Assembly (NCBI RefSeq): GCF_000003815.2
Contig: NC_049995.1
Coordinates: 9,225,994-9,279,719, forward strand
Direction: 5' to 3'
Length of the DNA stretch: 53,726 nucleotides
DNA from: Branchiostoma floridae
Lineage: Eukaryota > Chordata > Leptocardii > Amphioxiformes > Branchiostomatidae
Below the pieces are notes generated by a model. It saw only the letters and a list, made by a program, of their open reading frames with translations, made no database searches and was not told where the DNA came from. How positions within the stretch are numbered: position 1 is the first letter of the stretch; each line of letters opens with the position of its first letter. The position numbers were made by a program, and so were the translations under genes. Shown here one piece after another: positions 1-12,200 of this stretch.

Positions 1-95
1 TTCACCCTCGACGTTTCAATTACTTGATTCTATTCAATTTTTCCCATATGCATGTAAAGTGAAATATCAATATTGAATTTTTCTTCTTTTCACAG

Positions 96-217
96 GTCGT
101 TCAACTACGTGAGAAATGGAGCCAGACAAGAATGTTTATCGAGCCCGACAACAAGAGATACCGATGCGGCTCGTCTTGACGAAGACTCATCCAGTGATTA
201 CTTTGAGTTCAGCCGAG
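96..217 (+). CDS. Exon 1 in window: unrecognised module end
   Basis: A single exon of 122 nt lies between a TTTTCACAG acceptor and a GTAAAA donor. It enters in phase 2 and leaves in phase 1, so it is the last exon of a module that begins upstream. The ~40 residues contain one Cys (RQECLS) and an acidic Ser-rich stretch ending DSSSDYFEFSR. I do not recognise a domain. Its phase-1 end matches the next FN3 exon exactly. Confidence 0.55.
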
Positions 218-3200
218 GTAAAATCTTATAAATCTTGCAAATTGACAACAGGAACAGCCTTTCAAACACTTGTAGCAACTTCGCTACCTCAATTGATGCC
301 TAACCTGCTACCAGATGATCTCATCAAATTTTGTATCTAGAAGAGCTATTCTTTTGTAAATAATCGTCTATGTCATTATGTGTTTTATCTTATTCATATG
401 TATGCCAGACGTTTAAACTATGATATCATACTGTGAATGATGATTTGCACTTCATCTGTTTATAATTTATGCTCAGTTTACTTAAGCTGCTTATATTTTC
501 GTCAGCTCATTTGCATACGGAACCGAGCTCGTGTTAATGTCATGTGCACAATATTTTGACTTCTCACCTCTGTTGCTCATTTTTAAGATACAAATTTTAT
601 ACATTTTTGTTTTTCACAATTCATTCCATTGTATTAATGACACCTAGAGTGTGACACTAATGGATATCAAAATAGAATAAACAAACAAAACAGTAGGCTA
701 AATTTCAATGAAAATTCCGTTTTCTGTTCACAGGATCTTCAGTGGGCTGGGAGCTGTCTGTGATTGACATAGAAGAAACTGCTTTAACTCTATCATGGAC
801 TGGTTCAGAAGTTCCATCCTCTTACCGTCTGAGTTATCGAGAAGACGGAAATGACGTAACCACTGACCTTTGCCCTCTCCTGAGCCCTGGCCAATCAGCG
901 GTGACCCTGGACAGCCTTGAGTCCGGGAAGCTGTACAACATCTTCCTGTCGGCGTACCTTGGTCCCGGGACTTTGGTGGTGCTTCAGGAACAATCACAAA
1001 CGATGATAGGTAAGCCCTAAGATATAAAGATGAAAACCGCAAAATATTTGGATACCTCCTTCTCGAGATATTCTTGAGCATACGGGCTCTGTTAAGGCGC
1101 AACAACTAGCTCCTTTTTTTGAAACACCTCCTTTCGCAACACCGCCTAGAGTGGGGACTTGATAACGCGATTGTAGCTTAGGCTTCAAGTTCCGGCCTGG
1201 CAAACTTGGTATGGTTGGAAAGGTCGCTTAGCAAGGAATAGAAAGATGAAAACCGCAAAATATTCGGATACTTTCGTCTCGAGATTTTTTGACTATACGG
1301 GACCTCTTTAGGTGCAACCGCTAGCTGCTTTTTTGAAACACCCCCTTTCACGGCACCGGGAAGAGGGGTGGCTTGATAACGCGATTGTAGCTTAGGCTTC
1401 ATGTTCCGGCCTGGCAAACTCGGTCTGGTTGGAAAGGTCGCTTAGCAAGGAGTGGAAAGATGAAAATCGCAAATATTCGGATACTTTCTTCTCGAGATAT
1501 TCTTGAATATACGGGCTCTGCTTAGATGCAACAACTAGCTCCTTTTTTGAAACACCTCCTTTCACGGCACCGGGTAGAGGGGTGACTTAGTAACTCGATT
1601 GTAGCTTAGGCTTCATGTTCCGGTCTGGCAAACTTGATATGGCTGGAAAGGTTGCTTAAGCAAGGAATCGAAAGACGAAAACCGCAAAATATTCGGATAC
1701 TTCCTTCTCGAGATATTCTTGAGTATACGGGCTCTGTTTAGGCGCAACAGCTAGCTCCTTTTTATAACCACCGCCTGTCGCGGCACCGGGTAGAGGGGTT
1801 ACTTGATAACACGATTAGAGGGGTGGCTTCTTAATGCGATTGTAGCTTAGGCTTAAGGTTCTGGCCTGGCAAACTTGGTATGGTTAGAAAGGCCGCTTAG
1901 CAAGGAAACGAAAGATGAAACCGCAAAATGATCGGATACTTTCTTCTCGAGATATCCTTGAGTATATGGGACCTGTTTAGGTGCAACCGCTTGCTCCTTT
2001 TTTGAAAAACTGGCTGTCGCGGCACCGGGTAGAGTGGGGACTTAATAGCGCGTTTGTAGCTTAGGCTTCAAGTTCCGGCCTGGCAAACTTGATATGGTTG
2101 GAAAGGTCGCTTTGCAAGGAATGAAAAGATGAAAACCGCAAAATATTCGGATACTTCCTTCTCGAGATATTCTTGAGTATACGGGCCGTGTTTAGGCGCA
2201 ATCGCTAGCTCCTTTTTTGGAACAGCTTCTTTGACGGTACCGGGTAGAGTGGTGACTTGATAACGCGATTGTAGCTTAGGCTTCAAGTTCTGGCCTGGCA
2301 AACTTGGTCTGGTTGGAAAGGTCGCTTAGCAAAGAATCAAAAGATGAAAATGGCAAAATGATCGGATATTTCCTATTTGAAAAATTCTTGAATATGGCGC
2401 AACCGCTAGCTCCTTTTTTGAAATACCGCCTGTCGTGGCACTGGATAGAGTGGGGACTTGATAACGCGATTGTAGCTTAGGCTTCAAGTTCCGGCCTGGC
2501 AAACTTGGTATGGTTGGAATGGTCGCTTATCAAGGAATCGAAAGATGAAAACTGCAAAATATTCGGATACTTCTGTCTCAAAATATTCTTGAGTATACGG
2601 GCTCTGTTTAGGCGCAACCGCTAGCTCCTTTTTATAACCACCGCCTGTCGCGGCACCGGGTAGAGGGGTGACTTGATAACACGATTGTAGCTTAGGCTTC
2701 AAGTTCCGGTCTGGCAAACTTGGTATGGTTGGAAAGGTCGCTTATGAAGGAATCGAAAGATGAAAACCGCAAAATATTCGGATACTTCTGTCTCGAGATA
2801 TTTTTGACTGTACGGGCTCTGTTTAGGTGCATACGTTAGCTTCTTTTTTGAAACATCGCCTGTCGCGGCACTGGGTAGGGGGGATGTCTTGATAACGCGA
2901 TTAAAGCTTAGGCTTCAACTTCCGGCCTAGCAAACTTGAAATGGTTGAAAAGGTCGCTTAGCAAAGAATCAAAAGATCAAAACGGCAAAATGATCGGATA
3001 TTTCCTATTTGAGATATTCTTTAGTATACGGGCCCTGTTTAGGCGCAACCGCTAGCTCCTTTTTTGAAATACCGCCTATCGCGGCACCGGGTAGAGTGAT
3101 GACTTGATAACGCGATTGTAGCTTAGGCTTTAAGTTCCGTCCTAACAAACTTGGCATGGTTGGAAAGGCCGCTTAGCAAGGAATCGAAAGATGAAAACCG

Positions 3201-6200
3201 CAAAATATTCGGATACTTCCTCCTCGAAATATTCGTGACTATACGGGCTTTGTTAAGGCGCAACCGCTAGCTCCTTTTTTGAAACACCTCATTTCACGTC
3301 ACCGGGTAGAGGGTGACTTGATAACGCGATTGTAGCTTAGGCTTCAAGTTCCGGCCTGGCAAACTTGGTATGGTTGGAAAGGTCGCTTAGCAAGGAATCG
3401 AAAGATGAAAACCGCAAAATATTCGGATACTTCCCTCTCGAGATATTTTTGACTATACGGGCCCTGTTTAGGCGCAACCGCTAGCTCCTTTTTTGAAACA
3501 CCGCCTGTCGCGGCACCGGGTAGAGTGGTGACTTCTATGTGTTTTTGTCATTGTTTGGAACATATCCCAACAATTTGCATAATTTTTTTCTCCATAAAAA
3601 ACTTTTATAGAAACAAGAACCTTTTGAAAAATGTGTTCATCATTCAGATGTCAGGGCTAAAATGTACTTTGCTTGAAGCGGTGAACCAGAAAAAGCCAGG
3701 GTCAGTGCAGGTTTTTGATCGGTCAGGTAATCGAAAACATATAATTTGTTTGCTAGGCTTAAGAATGACTCAGTACTTCAGCTTTATCGACATTTTGTAG
3801 CCAGTATTGTTTAGCTCAATCTCACCCTCAACGGAAAAGGAGGCTTACCTGCAAACTTAAAACGGAAAATATTTTAGGAAAAGTGAAGCCACGAGTAACA
3901 TGTCTCCTCGCCTTAACATGTCTCACCGTTCTTTCCTATTAAACTAAACATGTCTTGAAATCCTTTGCATATCAATTCTTAAGACATCACGCTTGCTCTT
4001 CAACGAGATATCTTAAGTGTCACTGACGAAAGATAGCGGATGTTATCTGACATGTCTGGCCGTTTTTGAAGTCATACACAGTTGCTTGAATAATTGCTAT
4101 TTTGGCCTATCTTATTACCTGCAGCTTGATGTCTAACCTTCATCAAAAAAGTTAAAGTATGCCCATGCGATATGCATCTACAGACGCGTAGGGTGGCGCC
4201 CATCCCCACTTCGAAGCCCTTGGGCCACACATGTGCAAGCCACTACAGCAGGGGGCTGGTCCGCTAGTAGTGATGTGTGCTTAATTTCCATACTATTCCT
4301 CATTAGTGCTGAGTGCTGAGCAGAGAAAGCAGCATGTACCATTTTTAGAGTCTTTGGTATGACTCACGGCCTACCGAATGCAAGGCGAACACTCTACCCA
4401 CTCGGCCATTGCACTGGTTGACAACCTTCATCAACCTACCTTTTTTTCTATTATAGGAGGACCTTCGTGTGGGGTGTTGACGTTTCGCCACATTCCCGAA
4501 CAAGACTACCATGGATTTGACATAGCCACTCACCGAGGCGTTTCTCTGGAGTTTTGTGCCGAACGCTGTTGTGCACACACGGCGTGTGTGTCGTTCCAGT
4601 ACCGCAACATGTCTGACTGCTACCTAAAAAGAAAGCTCAGCTCAGCCGGGCAGAAAGTTCCTTCGTCAGGCGGCAACATGTACGATCGGATCTCAGGTTG
4701 GATCATAAATCTATCATTTGTATTGTCATCTATATTGTAACTAATATCATATCATATCTATAGATTATAGATAAACTTCGCTTGCTGCACCTCGCAATGA
4801 AGAGGATTGATAATGATCATTGTATCTAAGAAACAGCAACATAGTAGAATTCAGCTTTAAAGTACAGTAACAATACAGGAATGTATAACATGATTTGCTT
4901 CTCTAGAATACACTCTAGGCGCTTTACTTCGTAACGAGACATGTAAGCGATAGAATATTGCAATATGCTTAATAGAAGCAAAACGCAATATGCTTAAAGT
5001 TTTGTTTTGTTTCACCGCATGTCGACTTTGAAAACTACAAGTAATTTGATTTTACTAGTAGTCTTTGATGCTCGGCTATAACTACAGTTAGCACATGAAA
5101 ACAAGAAGAAGCAAAGAAAGATGACTTTTATCATCATTATCATTGATTTACATTGAATAATTTTGCTGTCCTTTTTTGCAGACCCCCCTCTTGATGTGAG
5201 TTTTGTTCTTGTGACTGAGAAGAGTCTTACCATCACGTGGAACACTCCGAGGCCTACCCCAACTTTCTACGACGTCACCTACACAAAATGTGATGACGTC
5301 GAGACCAAGACGTTGCCGGGAGACGTCACGAGTTTGACCGTAGACGGACTACGACGCTCGACGGAGTACGGGTTCACTGTTGTCGCGGTTGGGGAGAGAG
5401 GCATCAGCGAGCCTGCACATGTGACACAGGCAACCTTACCGCCAGTGCCTTCCTCTGGAGGGTTTTGTAGCATGGAATCACCCGTAAGGGGTACGTCATG
5501 TCAATTTTGGATTTTTGTTTGCATTTCAAACAGCTAATAGTACTTTTTAAAGTTTAAAAATGTAGTCAGGTATGCTACGGTAGTCCCTTGGCCTTTTTAA
5601 GACTGAGGGGCAGTGGGTTGTTGTCTACTGTGTTTTGGATACCATATTAGAAGGTGGAGCCCATCCCTCTCCTTCCACCGTCTTTTACCTTCCCAACTAA
5701 ATCCAGGTACTCATTTTTATACCTGGACGGATGAGTACTAGTTGAGGAAACTTGTGTCAAGTGCCTTTCCCGAGGACATAACGTTTTGAATAGTCAGCAA
5801 TGCAAGGAATCTAACCCGTGCCCTCTCAATCCCCGCTATCCTAGCTACCCAATCACCCGACGCAACTACCTAGCATGGTAGCCATCCTATTCTAATTAGC
5901 TTTAGCTCTTTCCTCAGATCGTCTATCTGTCAATACAATACAGATTCACTGATCTATACGCTCTTAATATATTTATTGATGTCATGTTTCTATGACCTAG
6001 TGGACAACATCACCCTAGAGTACGTTGGGTGCCCTCACTGGTGGCACAACCACCAGGAACTTCCCTACCATGGGGTGACGTCCGACGTGATGACTGTGGA
6101 GTTCTGTGCAGAACACTGCAGAAAGGGAGGATACCGCTATGCAGGTGTGTTTTTCACAGTGCCCATTCTTTTGAAAAACAAAACAAAACAAAACAAAAAA

Positions 6201-9200
6201 TAAAACAATGTATCTGCGCATTGACATCCACCAAGAACCGTTTCACAACCAGAACCTTGTGGCGACGACGGTCATGGCGATCGCACGCTTCTGCTAGAAT
6301 AAGTTAAATTGTGTCTAACCGTGCGATCCATTTAATAATTTTACATTCTACTAGTTTGCTGATGTAAGTTCCTTCTACTTGAGTAGTTTTTGCGTACTTT
6401 GGTCTATGCTCGCTGCAAATACGGCGGTAATTTAGGAGCAACACAAAACCCAAGCCGACCCAAGCGCTCGGAACAATGGCGACCGTTGGAAGTGACCCTG
6501 AAAAGTTGTACTCGGCACTCGGAGTTTCACCCACAGCGACTCACGATGAAATTGTCGCTGCCTACAAGACAGAGCTTCTGTTGTATGAAGAAACACGCAA
6601 GCTCAGCAGGACAGACAGCGTCTTCAAGGAAGCTCATGCAAAGCACAAAGAGGTGAGGAAGGCTTTTACTGTTCTTTCGGACGCTTCCCGTAGACAGCAG
6701 TACAACGACAGCCATACCATCCCTGACGCGCCAAGATTCTCCAAGAAATCGCTGAAACAGCCTAGGAACTATTGTATACAACACAACGCTCAAAGTATCA
6801 GTATATACCTCCCCCCCCAATCATGTGAATTCCTGGCTTTCTAAATGTGAGGAATTCTACAACACTCGAGCAAAAGACGAGTCCAGTGACGGTCATCACA
6901 TCAAAACTACGTTTGTTAATACCCAAACCAAACAGTCGGTTGGTACTGTGAGCATCAAAATCTACGAATCGACCCAGAAGTTGCTGATTCAAGGTTCGGC
7001 GTACTTGCTTTGGTTTTCGGAAGTGTTTCCTGGTCTCAGACAGAAGGTACAACAGAACATTAGCTCCACTCCTCTCGTGAACAATAACACGGTTGTTTCA
7101 TCTCAGTACACAAGTCTGGAGGATTCTATAACGACAGTGAATAGCAGCACTACACTTTGCCAAACATGTGATCAACCCCTTGCATCTGATGTGTGTCCGC
7201 TGTGCAGAACTGTACCTAAAGGTTTGCTTGATGTAAACAGTAATGAGAATGAAGTTGTATCTGACAATTTGTCTAACACTCAAACAAATGTGGCGGACCG
7301 GTGTTCCTCTTCTAATTGCTCTATTGTTCAAGACAGTGTAAACAAGCTGGAAACGTGTCTAGTTGATTCAATCGCCGATAGAAAAGCGTTTGAGGACTCT
7401 ATTTCACAACGGCTGTCTGTCCTTGAAGACAAACTGAAAACCTCCGGCCAAAACCACAGGTGTAGGGGTCTCACTATCGAAGAAGGGAAGAAGCTGAAAG
7501 ATGACATTGTGCGTCTTGAAAGGGAAAAGCGCGATCTTGAATGTGAAGTCATGACGTTACGACACAGAATCGACGAATTAGCCAAGACCACATCAAAGCG
7601 GCAAGTGACATCGGCGGCAACCCAAACCAGGGGGAATCAGGATTCAGAGCGCGCCGACAGGCTAATCCGCGAAGTGGCGACAATAAAGGTACACAACAGA
7701 TTCGAGGTGCTGAACGAGGCCATTGATGGTACCGCCGCTGGCAGTTCACATATGCCGGAGAAACAAGGTGCACAGAAAAGCCATTCAGAAGCTAATCACC
7801 GCCCGCTTGCAGCCAGAAACAACACTGAGATCCCACCGAAGGAGACAATGACGACCAATCTACAAAACAAAGAAACCCAGCTCGACATACTCATCCTGGG
7901 AGACTCCAACACCAAAGCGCTAAAAACAGACGTACTGTACCCAAGCAAAAGTGTGAATAAGGAATTGGCCTTCAACATTTCTCAATGCCTAGACTACATC
8001 CAGAGTTCAGCCCGCCCTGACCCAAAGGTCATTTTGTTCCATGTTGGGACGAATGACATACGGGATGCTAGAGACGCTACATTTGTGACAGAGAACTTTC
8101 GCGAACTAATCCAGGTAACCCACGAGAAGTATCCACGCACCAACCTTGTCATATCTTCAGTACTACCAAGAGATGACCCCACCCTCCAACGATTTGGCGA
8201 TGACGTCAACACCTTCCTGAAGGTCGCCGCTGATGAGACGTCTTATATTCACACCATAGACAACTCAAACTTCGCCGCCTCTGGGTCCATCAAGAGACCC
8301 CTGTACTCATCAGACGGATATCATCTCTACAGAAATGGGACTCGGGTTCTGGCAGCCAATATAAAGCGAACGATCAACCCCCTCGTAGGCCTGGGCCATT
8401 ACATGGGCCGAAGGAACGACCCTATCAACAACAACCAACCTACAGCAAACATCAAGCTAAGTTCTCCGAACCGCTCGTACAGAGACGCAGTAGTCGGTGC
8501 ACAGATGGGCAGACCCAGCCAGACACCTCCCCGATTCCAACCACCTTCCCGATCCCAACCCGCTCCAAGACCAACTCAGCCTCCTACTCGCTCCCAACCT
8601 GCTCCAACTTCAAGTCACCACCCCGTGCACGGACAGGAACGCCCTGCACCGGCGCCTGAGAAAGGCCCGACAGAAAGTATGCCTGTCATTTCTACCGAAC
8701 CTTCAACACAGAGAACAGGACAGACGTTCGATGCGCCAAGGGTTAGCGGCCCTATGACCATGCAAGGGTCAAAGTCCTCTACTACGAATGGCCAGACGGG
8801 GGAAGCAGCGATCACGCCCAGACACCGTGCAGGACCCTGGAACCAGCCCCCACCCTCCGGACCTTGGAGCCGGCCCATGTTCCAGCCTCCTCCCGTGCCC
8901 TGGGGACCCCCTCCTACGAACGCCAACTTCCCCATCCCGCCCCGACATCCACCGCCGATGAACCCACCGCCCTGGCCAAGTATGATGTGGCCGCCGATGT
9001 TCGCCATGTGGTAGGATGTATACTGGGACTGTACTTTGCGTCACCCTATGTGCCTTTACTTTTAAATTCCCTTTTTTATTTTTGTTTGTTATCTCTTAAA
9101 GAACTGCCAGACTCATTGTCTGTTAACGTTGGTATTTCATAAACATATACCAGTAGTTTTAGACTTCCTATTTATAGTATCTCACTGAAGGTTTAGAATG

Positions 9201-12200
9201 TATTGTCATAGTATCTCTATTTAAATGTTTAACTAGTTAAGTATTGTCAAGTATTGTGGATTCGGACCGCAAAGACACAATTTTTCTTAGTACTAGTACT
9301 TTATCAACAGTATGAAAACTTTCCCAGGCGGAAGCAAAAGTTTTGGTGCCTGGAACGTTCACGGTTTAGGTACCAAATTAGAGGATATAGATTTCGTGTC
9401 TTATGTAAACAAGTTTGACTTCTTCTCGCTCCTAGAAACCTGGAGCACAGACAACACAAAAATCAACATTCCCGGCTACAGTTATTTCCACCAATGCAGA
9501 CAAAAAAACAAGCGAGCTAAGCGCTCCTCGGGGGGTATAATATTCTTTTACAAGAGAGAGTACAGAAACTACGTCAAGAAAGCACAATCCAAATCTACAG
9601 ATGTTCTCTGGGTACAGATAGACCGAAAGCTACTGGGCCTACCAAAAGACTTGTTTATTTGTTCGGCATATATTAGTCCCAGTGCATCGACCACCCACAA
9701 ATACGCAGAAAATCATACATTAGAAATCCTAGAAAGCGAAATATCTAGATATAGTTCAGACGGATTTATTTTACTGGGCGGCGACTTAAACGCTCGTCTT
9801 GGAGATTTGCGCGATTATGTAGATGATAGCACTCCTGACGATTGTAATCCAGACAGCTTCCCTTACTCCTCGGATAGACAACACATGGATAAGGCCCCTC
9901 CGAATAAATTCGGCAGGCATATTGCTGACCTATGTGTTCAAGCTAACCTTAGAGTTCTAAACGGGAGGGTGGCTGGGGATTTACAGGGGAAATTTACCTG
10001 CCACCAACCGCGTGGAAGCAGCACAGTTGACTACATAATTTGCAGTCAGTCCCTGATCCCACATATCTTATCGTTTCACATAAAACCATTAACGTTATTC
10101 TCTGATCACTGCATGGTTTGGGCATTAATCCAATCAAAATCAATAAATCACTCTTATCAAGAAAGCCGGAACATATCAAATGCAAAACCTCTCCCCAAAC
10201 AGTATAAATGGAACGATAAATCAGCCCAGAAGTTCCTTTCTTCTCTCGGCCAGTCTCATTTCGTCGATAGACTACGTTTACTTTGTTCTAACGTTCCAAA
10301 CAACATAAACAGCACTTCGGAAATTGATGATTATGTGTCGGAGTTTGGTTCCATTTTGAGAGAAGCAGGTGATCAGTCGCTGTGTTTGAAAAGGGTAAGG
10401 AAACGCCCACGTAAAAGACAAAACAAGAAATGGTTTGACAAAACCTGCATGGAAATGAAAAGGGAAGTGAAAAACATAGCATCTTTACTGGAAAAAAATC
10501 CGTCGAATCCAGACATAAGGGGTAGATTCTTCAAAAGTAAAAAAGAATATAAGAAATTGCTAAAAAAGAAAAAACGAGATTTCCACCAACAAATCATGGA
10601 TCAATTGTCTTCACTAAGGGAAAGAAACCCGAGTGCATTCTGGAATTTGATAAATAAACTGAAACCAGGAAAGCCAAATGACGATAACCAGATTACAGAA
10701 GAGGAATGGGTAAACCACTTCAAGAATCTTGACAAATTTCCTGATAGCCCTACAGACAACGGCCATCCCAGTGAAAACATTCAAACAGACTTTTCGACCA
10801 CCCCACCAAACTCGTCAGAACTAGATTCCGCAATTACCCCAGAAGAATTGGACACCGCAGTCTTAAAACTAAAAAACAATAAGTCAAGCGGCAATGACAG
10901 AATTTTGAATGAAATGCTAAAATCTGGTAAAATGTTGCTTAAAGAACCTATACTCCACTTGTTTAACACTTGCTTACAAAATGGTCATTTCCCACAAGAA
11001 TGGTCAGTAAGTCATATTGTTCCTATCCACAAGTCAGGAGACACCTCCCTGCCAGATAACTACAGAGGGATTTCTATAATCAGCTGTTTAGGGAAATTAT
11101 TCTCCTCCATTCTAAATTCACGCCTTGTCAAATACGCAGAACACAATAACCTTTTCCAGCCAAACCAAGCAGGCTTCAGACAAAACTTTAGAACTACCGA
11201 TAATCTGTTTGTTTTAAGTACACTAGTTAGCAAATATCTTAACAAAAACCGTCAACTTTACGCTTGCTTCATTGATTTTAGCAAAGCATTTGATTCTGTT
11301 TGGAGAAACGGCCTCTTGTTTAAATTGAGTAAACTCGGTATTGGTGGTAAATTTCTAAAAGTAATAAAGGGCATGTATTCAAAGACTATAAACTGCGTTA
11401 AATCTAAAAATGGATTGACTGATCATGAAACTTTTGTTACTAACTGTGGTGTGAGACAAGGGTGCAACTTAAGCCCTACATTATTTAACCTTTTTCTTAG
11501 CGATATTGTATCCCAATTTGACGGTGCTCCTTGTAATCCCCCACTTATGCACAGCAAAACTGTCCCATGCTTGCTGTATGCTGACGACTTGGTAATTTTT
11601 TCCGAGTCCAAACAGGGATTACAGCATTCCTTGAACAATCTGGAAAATTATTGTGCACTTTGGAAATTAAAAGTAAATCTTAGGAAAACAAAAATTATTG
11701 TATTTACAAAGGGTGGCAGTCTACCTAAAAACTGTTCTCTCCTGTTTGATAATCGTGAAATAGAAATTGTAACTTGTTATACTTATCTTGGTATTATTGT
11801 GAGTGCAGCTGGCACGTTTAAAGCTAACAACAAATACCTGAGTGGCAAAGGTCTGAAGGCTTTATTCGGAATAAAGCAGTCTTTAGATAAAGCCACCGCC
11901 TCATTACCTGTTAGAAACAAACTTTTCGATGCATGTGTCAAACCTATTCTACTTTATGGCTCAGAAATATGGGGCGCATTTAAAAGCCCTAAAACCTGTC
12001 CCATTGAATCTGTTCACCTTAAATTCTGCAAACAAACACTAAATGTCCCCAGACCAGCATCTAACCTTGCCACAAGAGCGGAATTAGGGAGGTACCCCAT
12101 TCAACTGAAGGCCTCCCTGAACGCTATCAAACACTTTCTAAGAATCCGTCAAAACGTGCCAGCTGACAGTCTACAAGCCGACGCCCTATCTTGTCAATTA

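Noticed and set aside
1178-2717. Minus-strand open frames beginning MPGRNLKPKLQ
   Set aside because: They repeat with the 215 bp tandem unit, vary in frame breaks and have no domain; they are by-products of the array.
1027-3535. CRISPR-like array
   Set aside because: Direct tandem units of ~215 bp without short repeat/unique spacer structure, in an intron-rich animal sequence.
5182-5483. Alternative donor GTAAGG at 5484 for the second FN3 exon
   Set aside because: It would leave phase 0 (2 of 3 bases) and break the frame with the WSC exon that needs phase 1.
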